From Methylophilus sp. 14 (GTDB lineage: Bacteria > Pseudomonadota > Gammaproteobacteria > Burkholderiales > Methylophilaceae), in assembly GCF_015354345.1 (NCBI RefSeq), contig NZ_JADKYS010000005.1:100654-164653 (forward strand): a DNA stretch of 64,000 bases. Direction: 5' to 3'. Below are positions 22,350-31,252 of the stretch, piece after piece (position 1 is the first letter of the stretch; each line of letters opens with the position of its first letter). Below the pieces are notes generated by a model. The model was not told the origin of the DNA, did not search any database, and was given only the letters and a program-made list of their open reading frames with translations. A program made the position numbers and the translations under genes.

Positions 22350-23498
22350 ATGATGACCATGTGGCGTTCTTGTATTGCTTTTCTACTTTCGATTCCTTTG
22401 ATGACCGTGGCGGCAGAAGCCATCACTGGCAATGTGCCGACCCCAACGCTGGCGGCCAAAGCCTTTGTATTGCGTGATGCCAACACTGGCAGCCTGCTGG
22501 CGGCTAACAACCCGGATATGCCGGTGGAGCCCGCCTCGCTCACCAAGGTGATGACGGCTTACCTGACTTTTGAAGCAGTGAAGCAAAAACGCCTGGCACT
22601 GACACAAACCTTGCCAGTCAGCCAAAAAGCCTGGAAGGTCGAAGGCTCAAAAATGTTTATCGACACCACCATGACGGTGACGGTGGATGAGCTGCTGCAT
22701 GGACTGATTATTCAGTCCGGCAACGATGCCGCCATTACGCTGGCAGAGGGCATTGCAGGCAGCGAAGAACTGTTCGCGACCCTGATGAACAAAAAAGCCG
22801 CGGCGCTGGGCATGAAAAACAGCCACTTCGTCAATGCCACTGGCCTGCCAGACCCGACGCATACAACAACGGCGCGTGACCTGTCTATCTTGGCCAACGC
22901 CTTGATCCGCGACTATCCGCAGGACTACGCACGTTTATACTCACAGAAGTCTTATACCTATAACAACATCACGCAGCCTAACCGCAACCGCCTGTTGTTT
23001 ATCGACCCTAGCGTCGATGGCATGAAAACCGGCCACACCGAATCTGCTGGCTATTGCCTGATTTCTTCCGCCAAACGCAGTGACTTCCGCTTGATTTCCG
23101 TGGTCCTTGGCACCACTTCAGATAATGTACGCGCTGCTGAAAGCCAAAAATTACTTAATTTTGGTTTCCAGTTTTATGAGTCCAAGCTGATTTACGCAGC
23201 AGACAAAGCCATTACGCGTCAAAAAGTCTGGAAAGGCACCGAAAGCGAAGTTGATTTAACGGTCGCCAAACCAGTCTATTTAACATTACCGCAAGGTGAA
23301 TATGCCAATATGAAGGCGAACCTGCGCATTGCCAAACCACTGGAGGCGCCATTAAAAGCGCATCAAACTGTGGGCGCAGTGGACTTTAGCCTGGGTGGCA
23401 AAGTGGTGCATAGCGTGCCACTGGTGACCTTACATGCCGTTGAGGCCAGCAATATCTTCTCACGCATGATTGACCAGGTCCGCCTGTATTTGCAGTAA
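22350..23498 (+). CDS. dacA: D-alanyl-D-alanine carboxypeptidase (PBP5/6 type)
   Basis: A periplasmic DD-carboxypeptidase that removes the terminal D-Ala from peptidoglycan stem peptides; 382 residues. There is a signal peptide to about residue 22 (AEA). The S-x-x-K motif is SLTK in VEPASLTKVM (about 63), S-x-N is SGN in IIQSGNDAAI (about 125), and K-T-G is in DGMKTGHTESAGYC (about 228). The PBP5 C-terminal beta domain follows, and the end ARMIDQVRLYLQ-like segment is an amphipathic membrane anchor. No good ribosome site precedes the ATG pair at 22350, so the exact start (22350, 22353 or 22359) is open. Confidence 0.95.
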   Translation: MMTMWRSCIAFLLSIPLMTVAAEAITGNVPTPTLAAKAFVLRDANTGSLLAANNPDMPVEPASLTKVMTAYLTFEAVKQKRLALTQTLPVSQKAWKVEGSKMFIDTTMTVTVDELLHGLIIQSGNDAAITLAEGIAGSEELFATLMNKKAAALGMKNSHFVNATGLPDPTHTTTARDLSILANALIRDYPQDYARLYSQKSYTYNNITQPNRNRLLFIDPSVDGMKTGHTESAGYCLISSAKRSDFRLISVVLGTTSDNVRAAESQKLLNFGFQFYESKLIYAADKAITRQKVWKGTESEVDLTVAKPVYLTLPQGEYANMKANLRIAKPLEAPLKAHQTVGAVDFSLGGKVVHSVPLVTLHAVEASNIFSRMIDQVRLYLQ

Positions 23499-23544
23499 AC
23501 CCTTGTTGTCATAACGCTGAACGAACACAAAGGTAGGTGACCCC

Positions 23545-23832
23545 ATGACCCAGCAAGAGCAAACGCCTGCGGCGGAAGAAACCCTGATTGAGTTTCCAAC
23601 CAACTTCCCGATCAAGGTCATGGGTGAAACGCATGATGACTTCACCCTTGAAGTCACCCGTGTTATCCAGGGCCATTGGCCAGAATTCGACACGCACCTG
23701 ATCGAAATGCGGGGCAGCAGCAATGGCAAATACCTGAGTTTGACCTGCCTGGTGTATGTCACCTCCAAACCACAACTGGACGATATTTATCGCAGCCTGA
23801 CCTCGCACCCGATGGTCAAGGTCGTGCTGTAA
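23545..23832 (+). CDS. ybeD: YbeD/DUF493 family protein
   Basis: A 95-residue cytosolic protein of the UPF0250 family, a small alpha/beta fold resembling ACT regulatory domains. Key family parts are the N-terminal [19 protein letters not shown] and the C-terminal [21 protein letters not shown]. In many proteobacteria it lies, as here, between dacA and lipB. Its function is not established; the constant neighbourhood hints at lipoate metabolism. The ribosome site GTAGGTGA is good. Confidence 0.92.
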   Translation: MTQQEQTPAAEETLIEFPTNFPIKVMGETHDDFTLEVTRVIQGHWPEFDTHLIEMRGSSNGKYLSLTCLVYVTSKPQLDDIYRSLTSHPMVKVVL

Positions 23833-23846
23833 CCAGCTTTGCCTCC

Positions 23847-24461
23847 ATGCCTGTTCTGCAAATCCGCCAGCTGGGCCTGACTGATTATGCGGCCACGCTG
23901 GCTGACATGCAGGCCTTTACCGCAGCACGCAGCCAAGACACCCCCGACCAGCTATGGGTCACCGAGCATCCACCCGTCTACACATTAGGCCTCAACCGCC
24001 GGGGTGTACGCCTGCCGCAAAACAACATCCCCGTGGTCAATGTCGACCGCGGTGGCAAGATTACCTACCACGGCCCCGGGCAGCTCATCATCTATTGCCT
24101 GATTGATCTGGCACGTAGCCACTTGAATGTGCGGCAACTTGTCTCCATCTTGGAAAACAGCCTGATAGAATTTTTGGCCGCGCATGGTATTGCCGCCGAA
24201 GCGCGTGCAGATGCACCCGGCGTGTATGTCGCAGGAAAAAAAATCGCCTCGCTGGGACTACGCCTGAAAAACCAGTGCTGCTATCATGGCCTGAGCTTGA
24301 ATATAGACATGGATTTACAGCCGTTTGCCGACATTGACCCGTGTGGTTATGCCGGCATGCAAATGACGCAAACCCGGGACTTAAATATCGCGCTGAATAT
24401 GACAGAGATCGCAGCAGATTTAACCCAACGATTGAAAGAGAAACTGACGCATGTCAGATAA
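23847..24461 (+). CDS. lipB: Octanoyl-[ACP]:protein N-octanoyltransferase LipB
   Basis: The enzyme that moves octanoate from ACP to lipoyl domains, step one of lipoate synthesis; 204 residues from ATG 23847 (MPVLQIRQL). Family motifs are TYHGPGQLI, the catalytic Lys in [12 protein letters not shown] and the acyl-thioester Cys in [12 protein letters not shown] chose 23847 because an upstream in-frame Met would place the start inside ybeD. The 3' end overlaps lipA by 11 bases. Confidence 0.95.
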   Translation: MPVLQIRQLGLTDYAATLADMQAFTAARSQDTPDQLWVTEHPPVYTLGLNRRGVRLPQNNIPVVNVDRGGKITYHGPGQLIIYCLIDLARSHLNVRQLVSILENSLIEFLAAHGIAAEARADAPGVYVAGKKIASLGLRLKNQCCYHGLSLNIDMDLQPFADIDPCGYAGMQMTQTRDLNIALNMTEIAADLTQRLKEKLTHVR

Positions 24462-25446
24462 TGCCAACCAAGAACATCCGGTCAGCGTACGCCAGGCCAA
24501 AAAAGTGGCTGGTGTGAAAGAAATAGACGCCGCCAAAACATCGCGCATCCCGATTAAAATCGTGCCGCAACCCATGCTACGCAAGCCGGAATGGATACGC
24601 ATGAAAGTGCCTGATTCGGCACGTTTCCAGGAAATCAAACAGGTGCTGCGCGATAACAATCTACACACCGTGTGTGAAGAAGCCAGTTGCCCCAATATCG
24701 GCGAATGCTTTAGCGGCGGCACGGCCACCTTTATGATTCTGGGCGACATTTGCACCCGCCGTTGCCCGTTTTGCGACGTGGCGCATGGCAAGCCCTTACC
24801 GCCTGACCCAAACGAACCGGAAAACCTGGCGCGTACCATTGCACAGATGAAGCTGCGTTATGTGGTGGTGACTTCGGTAGACCGTGATGACTTGCCTGAC
24901 GGTGGCGCCCAACACTTTGTCGATTGTATCCGCGCCATTCGCGCGCAATCGCCGCAGATTAAAATCGAAATCCTGGTGCCAGACTTCCGTGGCCGCCTGG
25001 ATGTGTCACTCAAAATCCTGCGTGAAGCGCCACCAGATGTCATGAACCATAACCTGGAAACCGTGCCACGCCTCTACAAACAGGCGCGCCCAGGCTCTGA
25101 CTACCAACACTCGCTAGACCTGCTCAAGCAATTCAGCCTGATGTACCCGGATGTACCTACCAAATCTGGCCTCATGCTAGGACTGGGTGAAACCGATGAA
25201 GAAATTATTGAGGTCATGCGTGACTTGCGTGCGCATAACGTCAGCATGCTCACGCTGGGGCAATACCTGCAACCTAGCGTGCACCATTTACCCGTGTTGC
25301 GCTATGTGACCCCGCAAACCTTCGACTGGTTTAAACAACAGGCCGACGCCATGGGCTTTGACAACGCAGCCAGCGGACCGATGGTACGCAGCAGTTATCA
25401 TGCGGATCAACAAGCGCACGCCGTGATAGAGCAACCATCAGCATAA
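24451..25446 (+). CDS. lipA: Lipoyl synthase LipA
   Basis: A radical-SAM enzyme that inserts two sulfurs into protein-bound octanoate; 331 residues. Both iron-sulfur sites are seen: the auxiliary cluster [12 protein letters not shown] (Cys-x4-Cys-x5-Cys) and the SAM cluster CTRRCPFC (Cys-x3-Cys-x2-Cys). The C-terminal R-S-S-Y (MVRSSYHAD) that ligates the auxiliary cluster is also present. It overlaps lipB, so the pair is coupled. Confidence 0.97.
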   Translation: MSDNANQEHPVSVRQAKKVAGVKEIDAAKTSRIPIKIVPQPMLRKPEWIRMKVPDSARFQEIKQVLRDNNLHTVCEEASCPNIGECFSGGTATFMILGDICTRRCPFCDVAHGKPLPPDPNEPENLARTIAQMKLRYVVVTSVDRDDLPDGGAQHFVDCIRAIRAQSPQIKIEILVPDFRGRLDVSLKILREAPPDVMNHNLETVPRLYKQARPGSDYQHSLDLLKQFSLMYPDVPTKSGLMLGLGETDEEIIEVMRDLRAHNVSMLTLGQYLQPSVHHLPVLRYVTPQTFDWFKQQADAMGFDNAASGPMVRSSYHADQQAHAVIEQPSA

Positions 25447-25492
25447 ATAGCGCCGATACCCCGGCCCACCAATAACAAGCACAGGAGCAAAC

Positions 25493-26803
25493 ATGGTTCC
25501 ACACTTAACAACGGCTTTGAGCGGTCCACTATACACGCTGGAAAAACGCGTGTTGCAAGCCATGCCGGATATCGAACACTGGTTTCGGACCAAATGGCAG
25601 GAAATCCCTGCCCCGTTTTATGCCAGTGTAGACCTGCGCAATGCCGGATTCAAACTGGCGCCTGTGGATACCAACCTGTTCCCTGGCGGTTTTAACAACC
25701 TCAATCCTGAGTTTCTGAGCCTGGCTGTGCAAGCAGCCCAAGTGGCGGTCGAAAAAATCTGTCCGGACGCACGCCGTTTGTTGCTCATCCCGGAAAACCA
25801 TACCCGCAATACCTTTTACCTGCGCAACGTGGTTGAACTGTGCAATCTCCTCAAAGCCGCAGGCATGGAAGTGCGCGTCGGCAGCCTGTCCCCTGAGATT
25901 ACCGAAATCACCAAACTGGAAACCCATGACGGCCTGCCATTGATTCTGGAACCACTGGTGCGCGTCAAAAATCGCCTGCAATTAAACGCGGCTTCGTTTG
26001 AAGGCGTGGATTATCCAGCCTTTGATAGCTGTGCCATTTTGCTCAATAACGACTTGTCCGGCGGCGTGCCAGACATGCTGCAAAATCTGGAACAAACGCT
26101 GATTCCGCCCTTGCATGCAGGCTGGTTTACCCGCCGTAAATCACAACATTTTGCCGCTTATGACAAAGTGGTCGACGAGTTTTCGCAATTGCTGCAGATT
26201 GACCCCTGGTTGCTGAACCCGTATTTTGACACCGCCAGCGGCATTGATTTTCATGCCCGCGTCGGTGAAGACTTACTGGCAGACAAAGTCGACGCCATCC
26301 TGAAAAAGATTCAGGCCAAATATGACGAATACGGCATCACCCAACAACCGTTTGCCATCGTCAAAGCCGATGCAGGCACCTATGGCATGGGCATCATGAG
26401 CGTCAAATCGGCGGATGAAGTGCGCGACCTCAACCGTAAAGCGCGCAACAAAATGTCGGTGATTAAAGAAGGCATGCAGGTATCTGAAGTGATGATCCAG
26501 GAAGGCGTATACACCTTCGAGAACATCAATGATGCCGTGGCCGAACCGGTGGTGTATATGATGGACCACTTTGTGATTGGTGGCTTTTACCGCGTGCATA
26601 CCAGCCGCGGCATTGATGAAAACCTCAACGCGCCCGGCATGCATTTTGCCCCTCTCGCGTTTGAAAAACCCTGTACCCTGCCCGACTGTGCGGGCGCGCC
26701 TGATGCGCCGCCAAACCGCTTCTATGCCTATGGCGTGGTCGCGCGCCTGGCACTGTTAGCCGCAGGCATGGAGCTGCAAGAAAACGACCCGTTGAATGAT
26801 TAA
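25493..26803 (+). CDS. gshA: Glutamate-cysteine ligase (proteobacterial GshA subfamily)
   Basis: The first enzyme of glutathione synthesis, 436 residues. It belongs to the subfamily first seen in Acidithiobacillus, unlike E. coli GshA. Segments I rely on are SVDLRNAGFKLAPVDTNLFP, LLIPENHTRNTFYLRNV, FAIVKADAGTYGMGIMSV (an ATP-grasp-like nucleotide loop) and VIGGFYRVHTSRG. Placement 18 bases before gshB supports the role. The ribosome site is CAGGAGC. Methylotrophs use glutathione in formaldehyde and methylglyoxal detoxification; a link here is inference. Confidence 0.93.
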   Translation: MVPHLTTALSGPLYTLEKRVLQAMPDIEHWFRTKWQEIPAPFYASVDLRNAGFKLAPVDTNLFPGGFNNLNPEFLSLAVQAAQVAVEKICPDARRLLLIPENHTRNTFYLRNVVELCNLLKAAGMEVRVGSLSPEITEITKLETHDGLPLILEPLVRVKNRLQLNAASFEGVDYPAFDSCAILLNNDLSGGVPDMLQNLEQTLIPPLHAGWFTRRKSQHFAAYDKVVDEFSQLLQIDPWLLNPYFDTASGIDFHARVGEDLLADKVDAILKKIQAKYDEYGITQQPFAIVKADAGTYGMGIMSVKSADEVRDLNRKARNKMSVIKEGMQVSEVMIQEGVYTFENINDAVAEPVVYMMDHFVIGGFYRVHTSRGIDENLNAPGMHFAPLAFEKPCTLPDCAGAPDAPPNRFYAYGVVARLALLAAGMELQENDPLND

Positions 26804-26821
26804 ACACCGCCGAGGCGCATA

Positions 26822-27757
26822 ATGAAACTGCTGTTTATTCTGGATCCGCTGGCATCACTCAAAAGCTACAAAGACACCAGCCTTGCCATCATGCGCGCTG
26901 CTCAGGCGCGTGGCCACTCACTCTATGTGTGTGAACAGCACGACTGGCACCTGCAACGCGACACCGTCAAGGTCGATGCCCAGCCTTTTGCCTTTGCTGA
27001 AGATGGCCACTGGCAAACCGGTGACAAAACCACACAGGCACCGCACAGTTTTGATGCCGTACTCATGCGCAAAGACCCGCCGTTTGATAACGAATACCTC
27101 TACAGCACCTATTTACTCGAACTAGCGCAACAACAAGGCTCACGCATCATCAACGACCCGGCGTCTATTCGCGGCTGGAACGAAAAACTATCGGTGACCC
27201 GCTTTGCGCAATTCACCCCGCCTTTTATCGTCACCAGCAAACAAGAGAAAATAATAGCCTTTTTGGCCGAACACGGTGACATCATCGTCAAACCCCTGGA
27301 TGGCATGGGCGGCAGTGGTATTTTCAGATTACGTAAAGACGACCCTAACATCTACGCAATCCTGGAAACCCTGACCCAGTTTGAAACACAAACCATCATG
27401 GTGCAGCGCTATATTCCTGAGATTAGCCAAGGCGATAAACGCATCCTGATCATCAATGGCGAACCGTTGCCGTATGCGCTGGCCCGCATCCCCAAAACCG
27501 GCGAAACACGCGGCAACCTCGCGGCTGGTGGCAAAGGTGTCGCGCAACCGCTCAGTGCCCGCGACCAGGAAATCGCGTCCACAGTTGGCAAAACCCTCAA
27601 ACAACACGGCCTGTTTTTAGTCGGGCTCGATGTGATTGGTGACTATTTAACTGAAGTGAATGTCACCAGCCCCACCGGCATGGTGGAAATTGCTGCGCAA
27701 ACAGACTGTGACCCCGCCAAAGTGATGGTGGAAGCGCTGGAAAAACTCACGGCTTAG
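26822..27757 (+). CDS. gshB: Glutathione synthetase
   Basis: Adds glycine to gamma-glutamylcysteine to make glutathione; cytosolic, 311 residues, the usual length. The N-terminal pre-ATP domain starts MKLLFILDPLASLKSYKDTS. The ATP-grasp domain shows IIVKPLDGMGGSGIFR (glycine-rich loop, about 158-173), MVQRYIPEISQGDKRI, NLAAGGKG and the metal-site DYLTEVNVTSPTG. It forms a two-gene unit with gshA. Confidence 0.97.
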   Translation: MKLLFILDPLASLKSYKDTSLAIMRAAQARGHSLYVCEQHDWHLQRDTVKVDAQPFAFAEDGHWQTGDKTTQAPHSFDAVLMRKDPPFDNEYLYSTYLLELAQQQGSRIINDPASIRGWNEKLSVTRFAQFTPPFIVTSKQEKIIAFLAEHGDIIVKPLDGMGGSGIFRLRKDDPNIYAILETLTQFETQTIMVQRYIPEISQGDKRILIINGEPLPYALARIPKTGETRGNLAAGGKGVAQPLSARDQEIASTVGKTLKQHGLFLVGLDVIGDYLTEVNVTSPTGMVEIAAQTDCDPAKVMVEALEKLTA

Positions 27758-27784
27758 GGCGATTAAAACATACCCCTTACGCAT

Positions 27785-27799
27785 ACTTGATTATCAAGT
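27785..27799. promoter_or_regulatory. Perfect 15-bp palindrome upstream of dadA
   Basis: ACTTGAT-T-ATCAAGT lies about 70 bases before the dadA start. Perfect symmetry and location suggest an operator; a second partial half, TTGATAAT, follows directly. The binding protein is unknown. It could also be a weak transcript end for gshB, but there is no T-run. Confidence 0.4.
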
Positions 27800-27867
27800 T
27801 TGATAATATGGCTGATGTCATTTAAAACATAAGTGATATCGTCAGTTGCCGTCGTAGGAGTGTCATC

Positions 27868-29142
27868 ATGCGTGTGTTGGTGCTGGGTTCTGGTGTGATT
27901 GGTGTCACAAGTGCTCATTACCTGGCATTAAAAGGGTTTGAAGTCACCGTCATAGACCGCCAACCAGCGGTTGGCCTGGAAACCAGCTTTGCCAATGCAG
28001 GCCAGATCTCACCTGGCTATGCGGCACCCTGGGCAGGCCCGGATGTACCGCCCAAAGCCCTCAAATGGCTATTTCAACGCCATGCACCACTCTCGCTCAA
28101 GCCCGATTTCAGCCTATGGCAACTGCAATGGATTGCACAATTTTTAGGCAATTGCTCTACTACGTGCTACGACCTCAACAAATCACGTATGGTGCGCCTG
28201 GCAGAATACAGTCGCGATTGCCTGCGCAGCTTGCGCGCCTATACCGGCATTCACTACGAAGCGCGTAGCCGTGGCACGCTACAAGTGTTCCGCACCCACA
28301 AACAACTCGCCGCGGAAGCCAAAGATATTGCCGTGCTGAGCCGCATGGGCGTGCCTTTTGAGCATCTGGATCCTACTGGCTGCGTACGTATTGAGCCTGC
28401 ACTGGCGCACGTAAAAGACCAGTTACTAGGCGGCTTATATTTGCCTGGCGACGAAACCGGCGATTGCCAGTTATTTACTAGCCAGTTGGCGGCGAAGGCG
28501 CAGGCGCTGGGCGTGCAATTCATCCAAGACGCCAGCATCCAGCGCCTGATCACGCAGCACAATCAATTGCAAGGCGTGGAAATACAAAGCCATGCTGGCA
28601 TTGAAACACTGAAAGCTGACCATTACGTGGTGGCCCTCGGCAGCTATTCACGCCCACTCACGCAGGCACTGGGACTGAATCTGCCAGTGTACCCAGTTAA
28701 AGGGTATTCACTGACCATCCCCATCACGAACCCCGATGCGGCACCTGTCTCCACTGTCATGGATGAAACCTACAAAGTGGCCATTACGCGCTTTGACCAA
28801 CGCATCCGCGTCGGTGGCATGGCTGAGCTGGCAGGCTTTGATTTACAGCTCAACCCTCGCCGCCGCGCAACGCTGGAAATGGTATTCAATGGATTATTCC
28901 CACATGCTGGCGATGTCTCGCAAGCCTTATTCTGGACCGGCTTGCGCCCCATGACACCAGATGGCACACCCATCATCGGCCAGGCAGACGCCCGCTACAC
29001 GAATGTTTAGCTGAACACCGGGCACGGCACTTTAGGCTGGACCATGGCGTGCGGATCAGGCCAGGTATTAGCCGACCTGATGGCGCATGACCAGCCCGCC
29101 ATTGAGACCCAAGAATTAAGTAACAAACGCTACTCTTCTTAG
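27868..29142 (+). pseudogene. dadA: D-amino acid dehydrogenase with in-frame amber codon
   Basis: A FAD-dependent dehydrogenase that would deaminate D-amino acids, such as D-alanine released by wall turnover. The N-terminal dinucleotide fold is [20 protein letters not shown]. The reading frame is open for 380 codons to TAG at 29008-29010. It then continues in the same frame for 43 more codons to TAG at 29140-29142. The part after the first stop ([18 protein letters not shown]) is the conserved DadA C-terminus that completes the FAD site. So a point nonsense mutation, probably in an aromatic or Leu codon, truncates the protein. Readthrough or a sequence error are the alternatives. Confidence 0.85.
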
Positions 29143-29346
29143 CGCCTGCCTTCAAATCAAGCTGTGCCAAAATCCATCCTGATTATCCGCATCAATATCC
29201 CTTTATCGATATTCCTGCACGAATATAGCGGCGCTAGAATCTCTGCAGTGAATTGACCGCTATTCTTGCGTGTTCAGCGCATGAGTCTAACCAGAATAGT
29301 GGCCATCGACGAAAGACACCCTATTTATCACGAGAGGACAACCTTA

Positions 29347-30957
29347 GTGAACCACGTAAAAGATCTGGCAATATGCATTGCCACCGGCCAACAAGTGCCT
29401 TTTTCACGCGTTAAAAAAATGACCGCGGCAGTCAGCACGGTGATGCTGGGTTTAAGCATCACACCCGCCTGGGCGGACGCAGAGACAGATGCCCGCATTG
29501 CACAATTACAGCAGATGCTAGAAGCACAACAGCAGCAAATGCAAATGCTGGCAAATGAATTGAAAGCATTAAAAGCCACCTCCAGCAAACCCGCCGAATC
29601 GCCGCATGCCATCGCAACAGAAGAAAAGCTGCAACTGCGTGAGCAACAATCAAAAATTGAGGCCATGGCGGATCAGTTAAAAACGCTGCAAGCAGCGCGC
29701 GGCCAGTCTACTGGCCAGCCGGTGTATGCCAACTTTAAAAACGGCTTGAGTTTTGAAGATGGCAGCGGTGCGTGGAGGCTCGGCATCAACGGTCGCGTGC
29801 AAGCAGATTACCGCAGCTTTGCACCCGACATCGCCGCAGCAGATACCTTTAACATACGCCGCGCACGTTTGGGAGCGAATGTCTCAATGAAAGATTTCGC
29901 AGCCAGGTTAGAGGCCGAATATAGCGGCACCGCGAACAATGGCAGCGTCGGTTTAACGTATGCGCACGTCGACTATACCCACTTTAATGGTTTTAAATTC
30001 CGCGCCGGCCAATTCAAACCCTTCTATGGTCTTGAGCGGGCAATGAACGCCAACTTTACTGACTTTCAAGAACGCGGCTCTACTGATTATTTGTTGGGCC
30101 CAACCTTTGACCGTGGTGTAATGGTATTTGGCGAGCCGATCCCCGGTTTGTTTTATAACGCGTCATGGACCGATGGTAAAGGTGTCAATACGACAACCGC
30201 TAACGGTGACGAAACCGATGCCAAATATGACAACAAAGACGCATTGCTACGCGTCGTTGGTAATATTGCACAATTCGCAAACTGGAAAGACAGCGTGGTG
30301 CACGTAGGCGGCTTTTATGCCAAAGGCCAACAAGAACCTGGCAGCATCACTACACTCAATGTGCAGACAGAAGGTCGTGGTTATACAGTATTCTCCACGG
30401 ATACTTTCACCCGAGCGGTTGACCGTAGCCGCCAAGGTTACGAACTGGCACTCGCACACGGACCACTCAAATTTCAAACCGAACATATCCAGGAGAAGTT
30501 TGATGGCAGTAATTTTGATCGCGACTTGACCGCATGGTATGCCAGCATCAACTGGATAGTGACCGGTGAAACATTTGCCAGCACCTATAAAGACGGCATG
30601 TTTGGACGTTTGCGTCCCAAGCAGGACTTTGCCTGGGGCGGCGATGGCTGGGGAGCATTGCAACTGGGCGCACGATACAGCAAATTTGATGGTAGTGACT
30701 TTGTAACTGCAAATGCCGCTGGCACTGGTCGTCTGACTACAGATACTGCAGGCAATGCTATCCGCTCCAATGAATTTGACACCTGGACGATTGGTGCCAA
30801 CTGGATGCTGACGCCTTATATACGCTTAGTCGCCAACTACGTGCATACGCACTTTGATACGCCCGTGACCGTTACAACCCCTGCAAGCAGCACCAATAAA
30901 AGCTATACGTTTGATCACGAAGATGCAATCACCATGCGTGCCCAGTTCGATTTCTAA
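29347..30957 (+). CDS. OprP/OprO-type outer-membrane porin
   Basis: A trimeric 16-strand porin of the phosphate-selective O/P family, 536 residues. I chose GTG 29347 because GAGAGGA sits 8 bases before it; the same GAGAGGACAACC-x3-GTG arrangement opens the TonB receptor gene at 31253. A long signal region ends near residue 43 (TPAWADAE). A coiled coil (about 44-115, rich in Gln and Leu) precedes the barrel, as in OprP-like trimers. The barrel contains SWRLGINGRVQADYRSF-like strands and ends in a C-terminal Phe (MRAQFDF). The substrate cannot be read from the sequence. Confidence 0.88.
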   Translation: MNHVKDLAICIATGQQVPFSRVKKMTAAVSTVMLGLSITPAWADAETDARIAQLQQMLEAQQQQMQMLANELKALKATSSKPAESPHAIATEEKLQLREQQSKIEAMADQLKTLQAARGQSTGQPVYANFKNGLSFEDGSGAWRLGINGRVQADYRSFAPDIAAADTFNIRRARLGANVSMKDFAARLEAEYSGTANNGSVGLTYAHVDYTHFNGFKFRAGQFKPFYGLERAMNANFTDFQERGSTDYLLGPTFDRGVMVFGEPIPGLFYNASWTDGKGVNTTTANGDETDAKYDNKDALLRVVGNIAQFANWKDSVVHVGGFYAKGQQEPGSITTLNVQTEGRGYTVFSTDTFTRAVDRSRQGYELALAHGPLKFQTEHIQEKFDGSNFDRDLTAWYASINWIVTGETFASTYKDGMFGRLRPKQDFAWGGDGWGALQLGARYSKFDGSDFVTANAAGTGRLTTDTAGNAIRSNEFDTWTIGANWMLTPYIRLVANYVHTHFDTPVTVTTPASSTNKSYTFDHEDAITMRAQFDF

Positions 30958-31102
30958 TATCCTTCACTCAAAAATACGCGCACCACAGCAACAGCTACAG
31001 TGGTGCGCATCACCCTCGCCAAGTTGATTGGCAATCACATAAAACCTGCCACCTCACTACTGCAACGACATCTACGCCGACAAAAAACAGAACGCGCGCA
31101 CA

Positions 31103-31190
31103 GTTATTCCCGTTTGTATATAACGATGCTAAAATCCACCATTGTTTAATGGGTAATAAAAGTGGGCATTTTTCGCCTATCGTTATTCCC
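31103..31190. repeat. Repeated GTTATTCCC in the leader of the TonB receptor operon
   Basis: GTTATTCCC occurs at 31103-31111 and again at 31182-31190, with a near-complement GGGTAATAA at 31151-31159 between them. The 295-base gap between the porin and the receptor gene holds no ORF I would support, and I see no clear Fur box. The repeats may be sites for a regulator. Confidence 0.35.
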
Positions 31191-31252
31191 TCACGGACAT
31201 ATCGAAAAGATTTTCTTATAAAAACAAGACTGAAACAGAGAGGACAACCACC

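Noticed and set aside
31081..31252. Fur box search upstream of the TonB receptor
   Set aside because: No stretch close to the GATAATGATAATCATTATC consensus was found, so iron control by Fur is not claimed.
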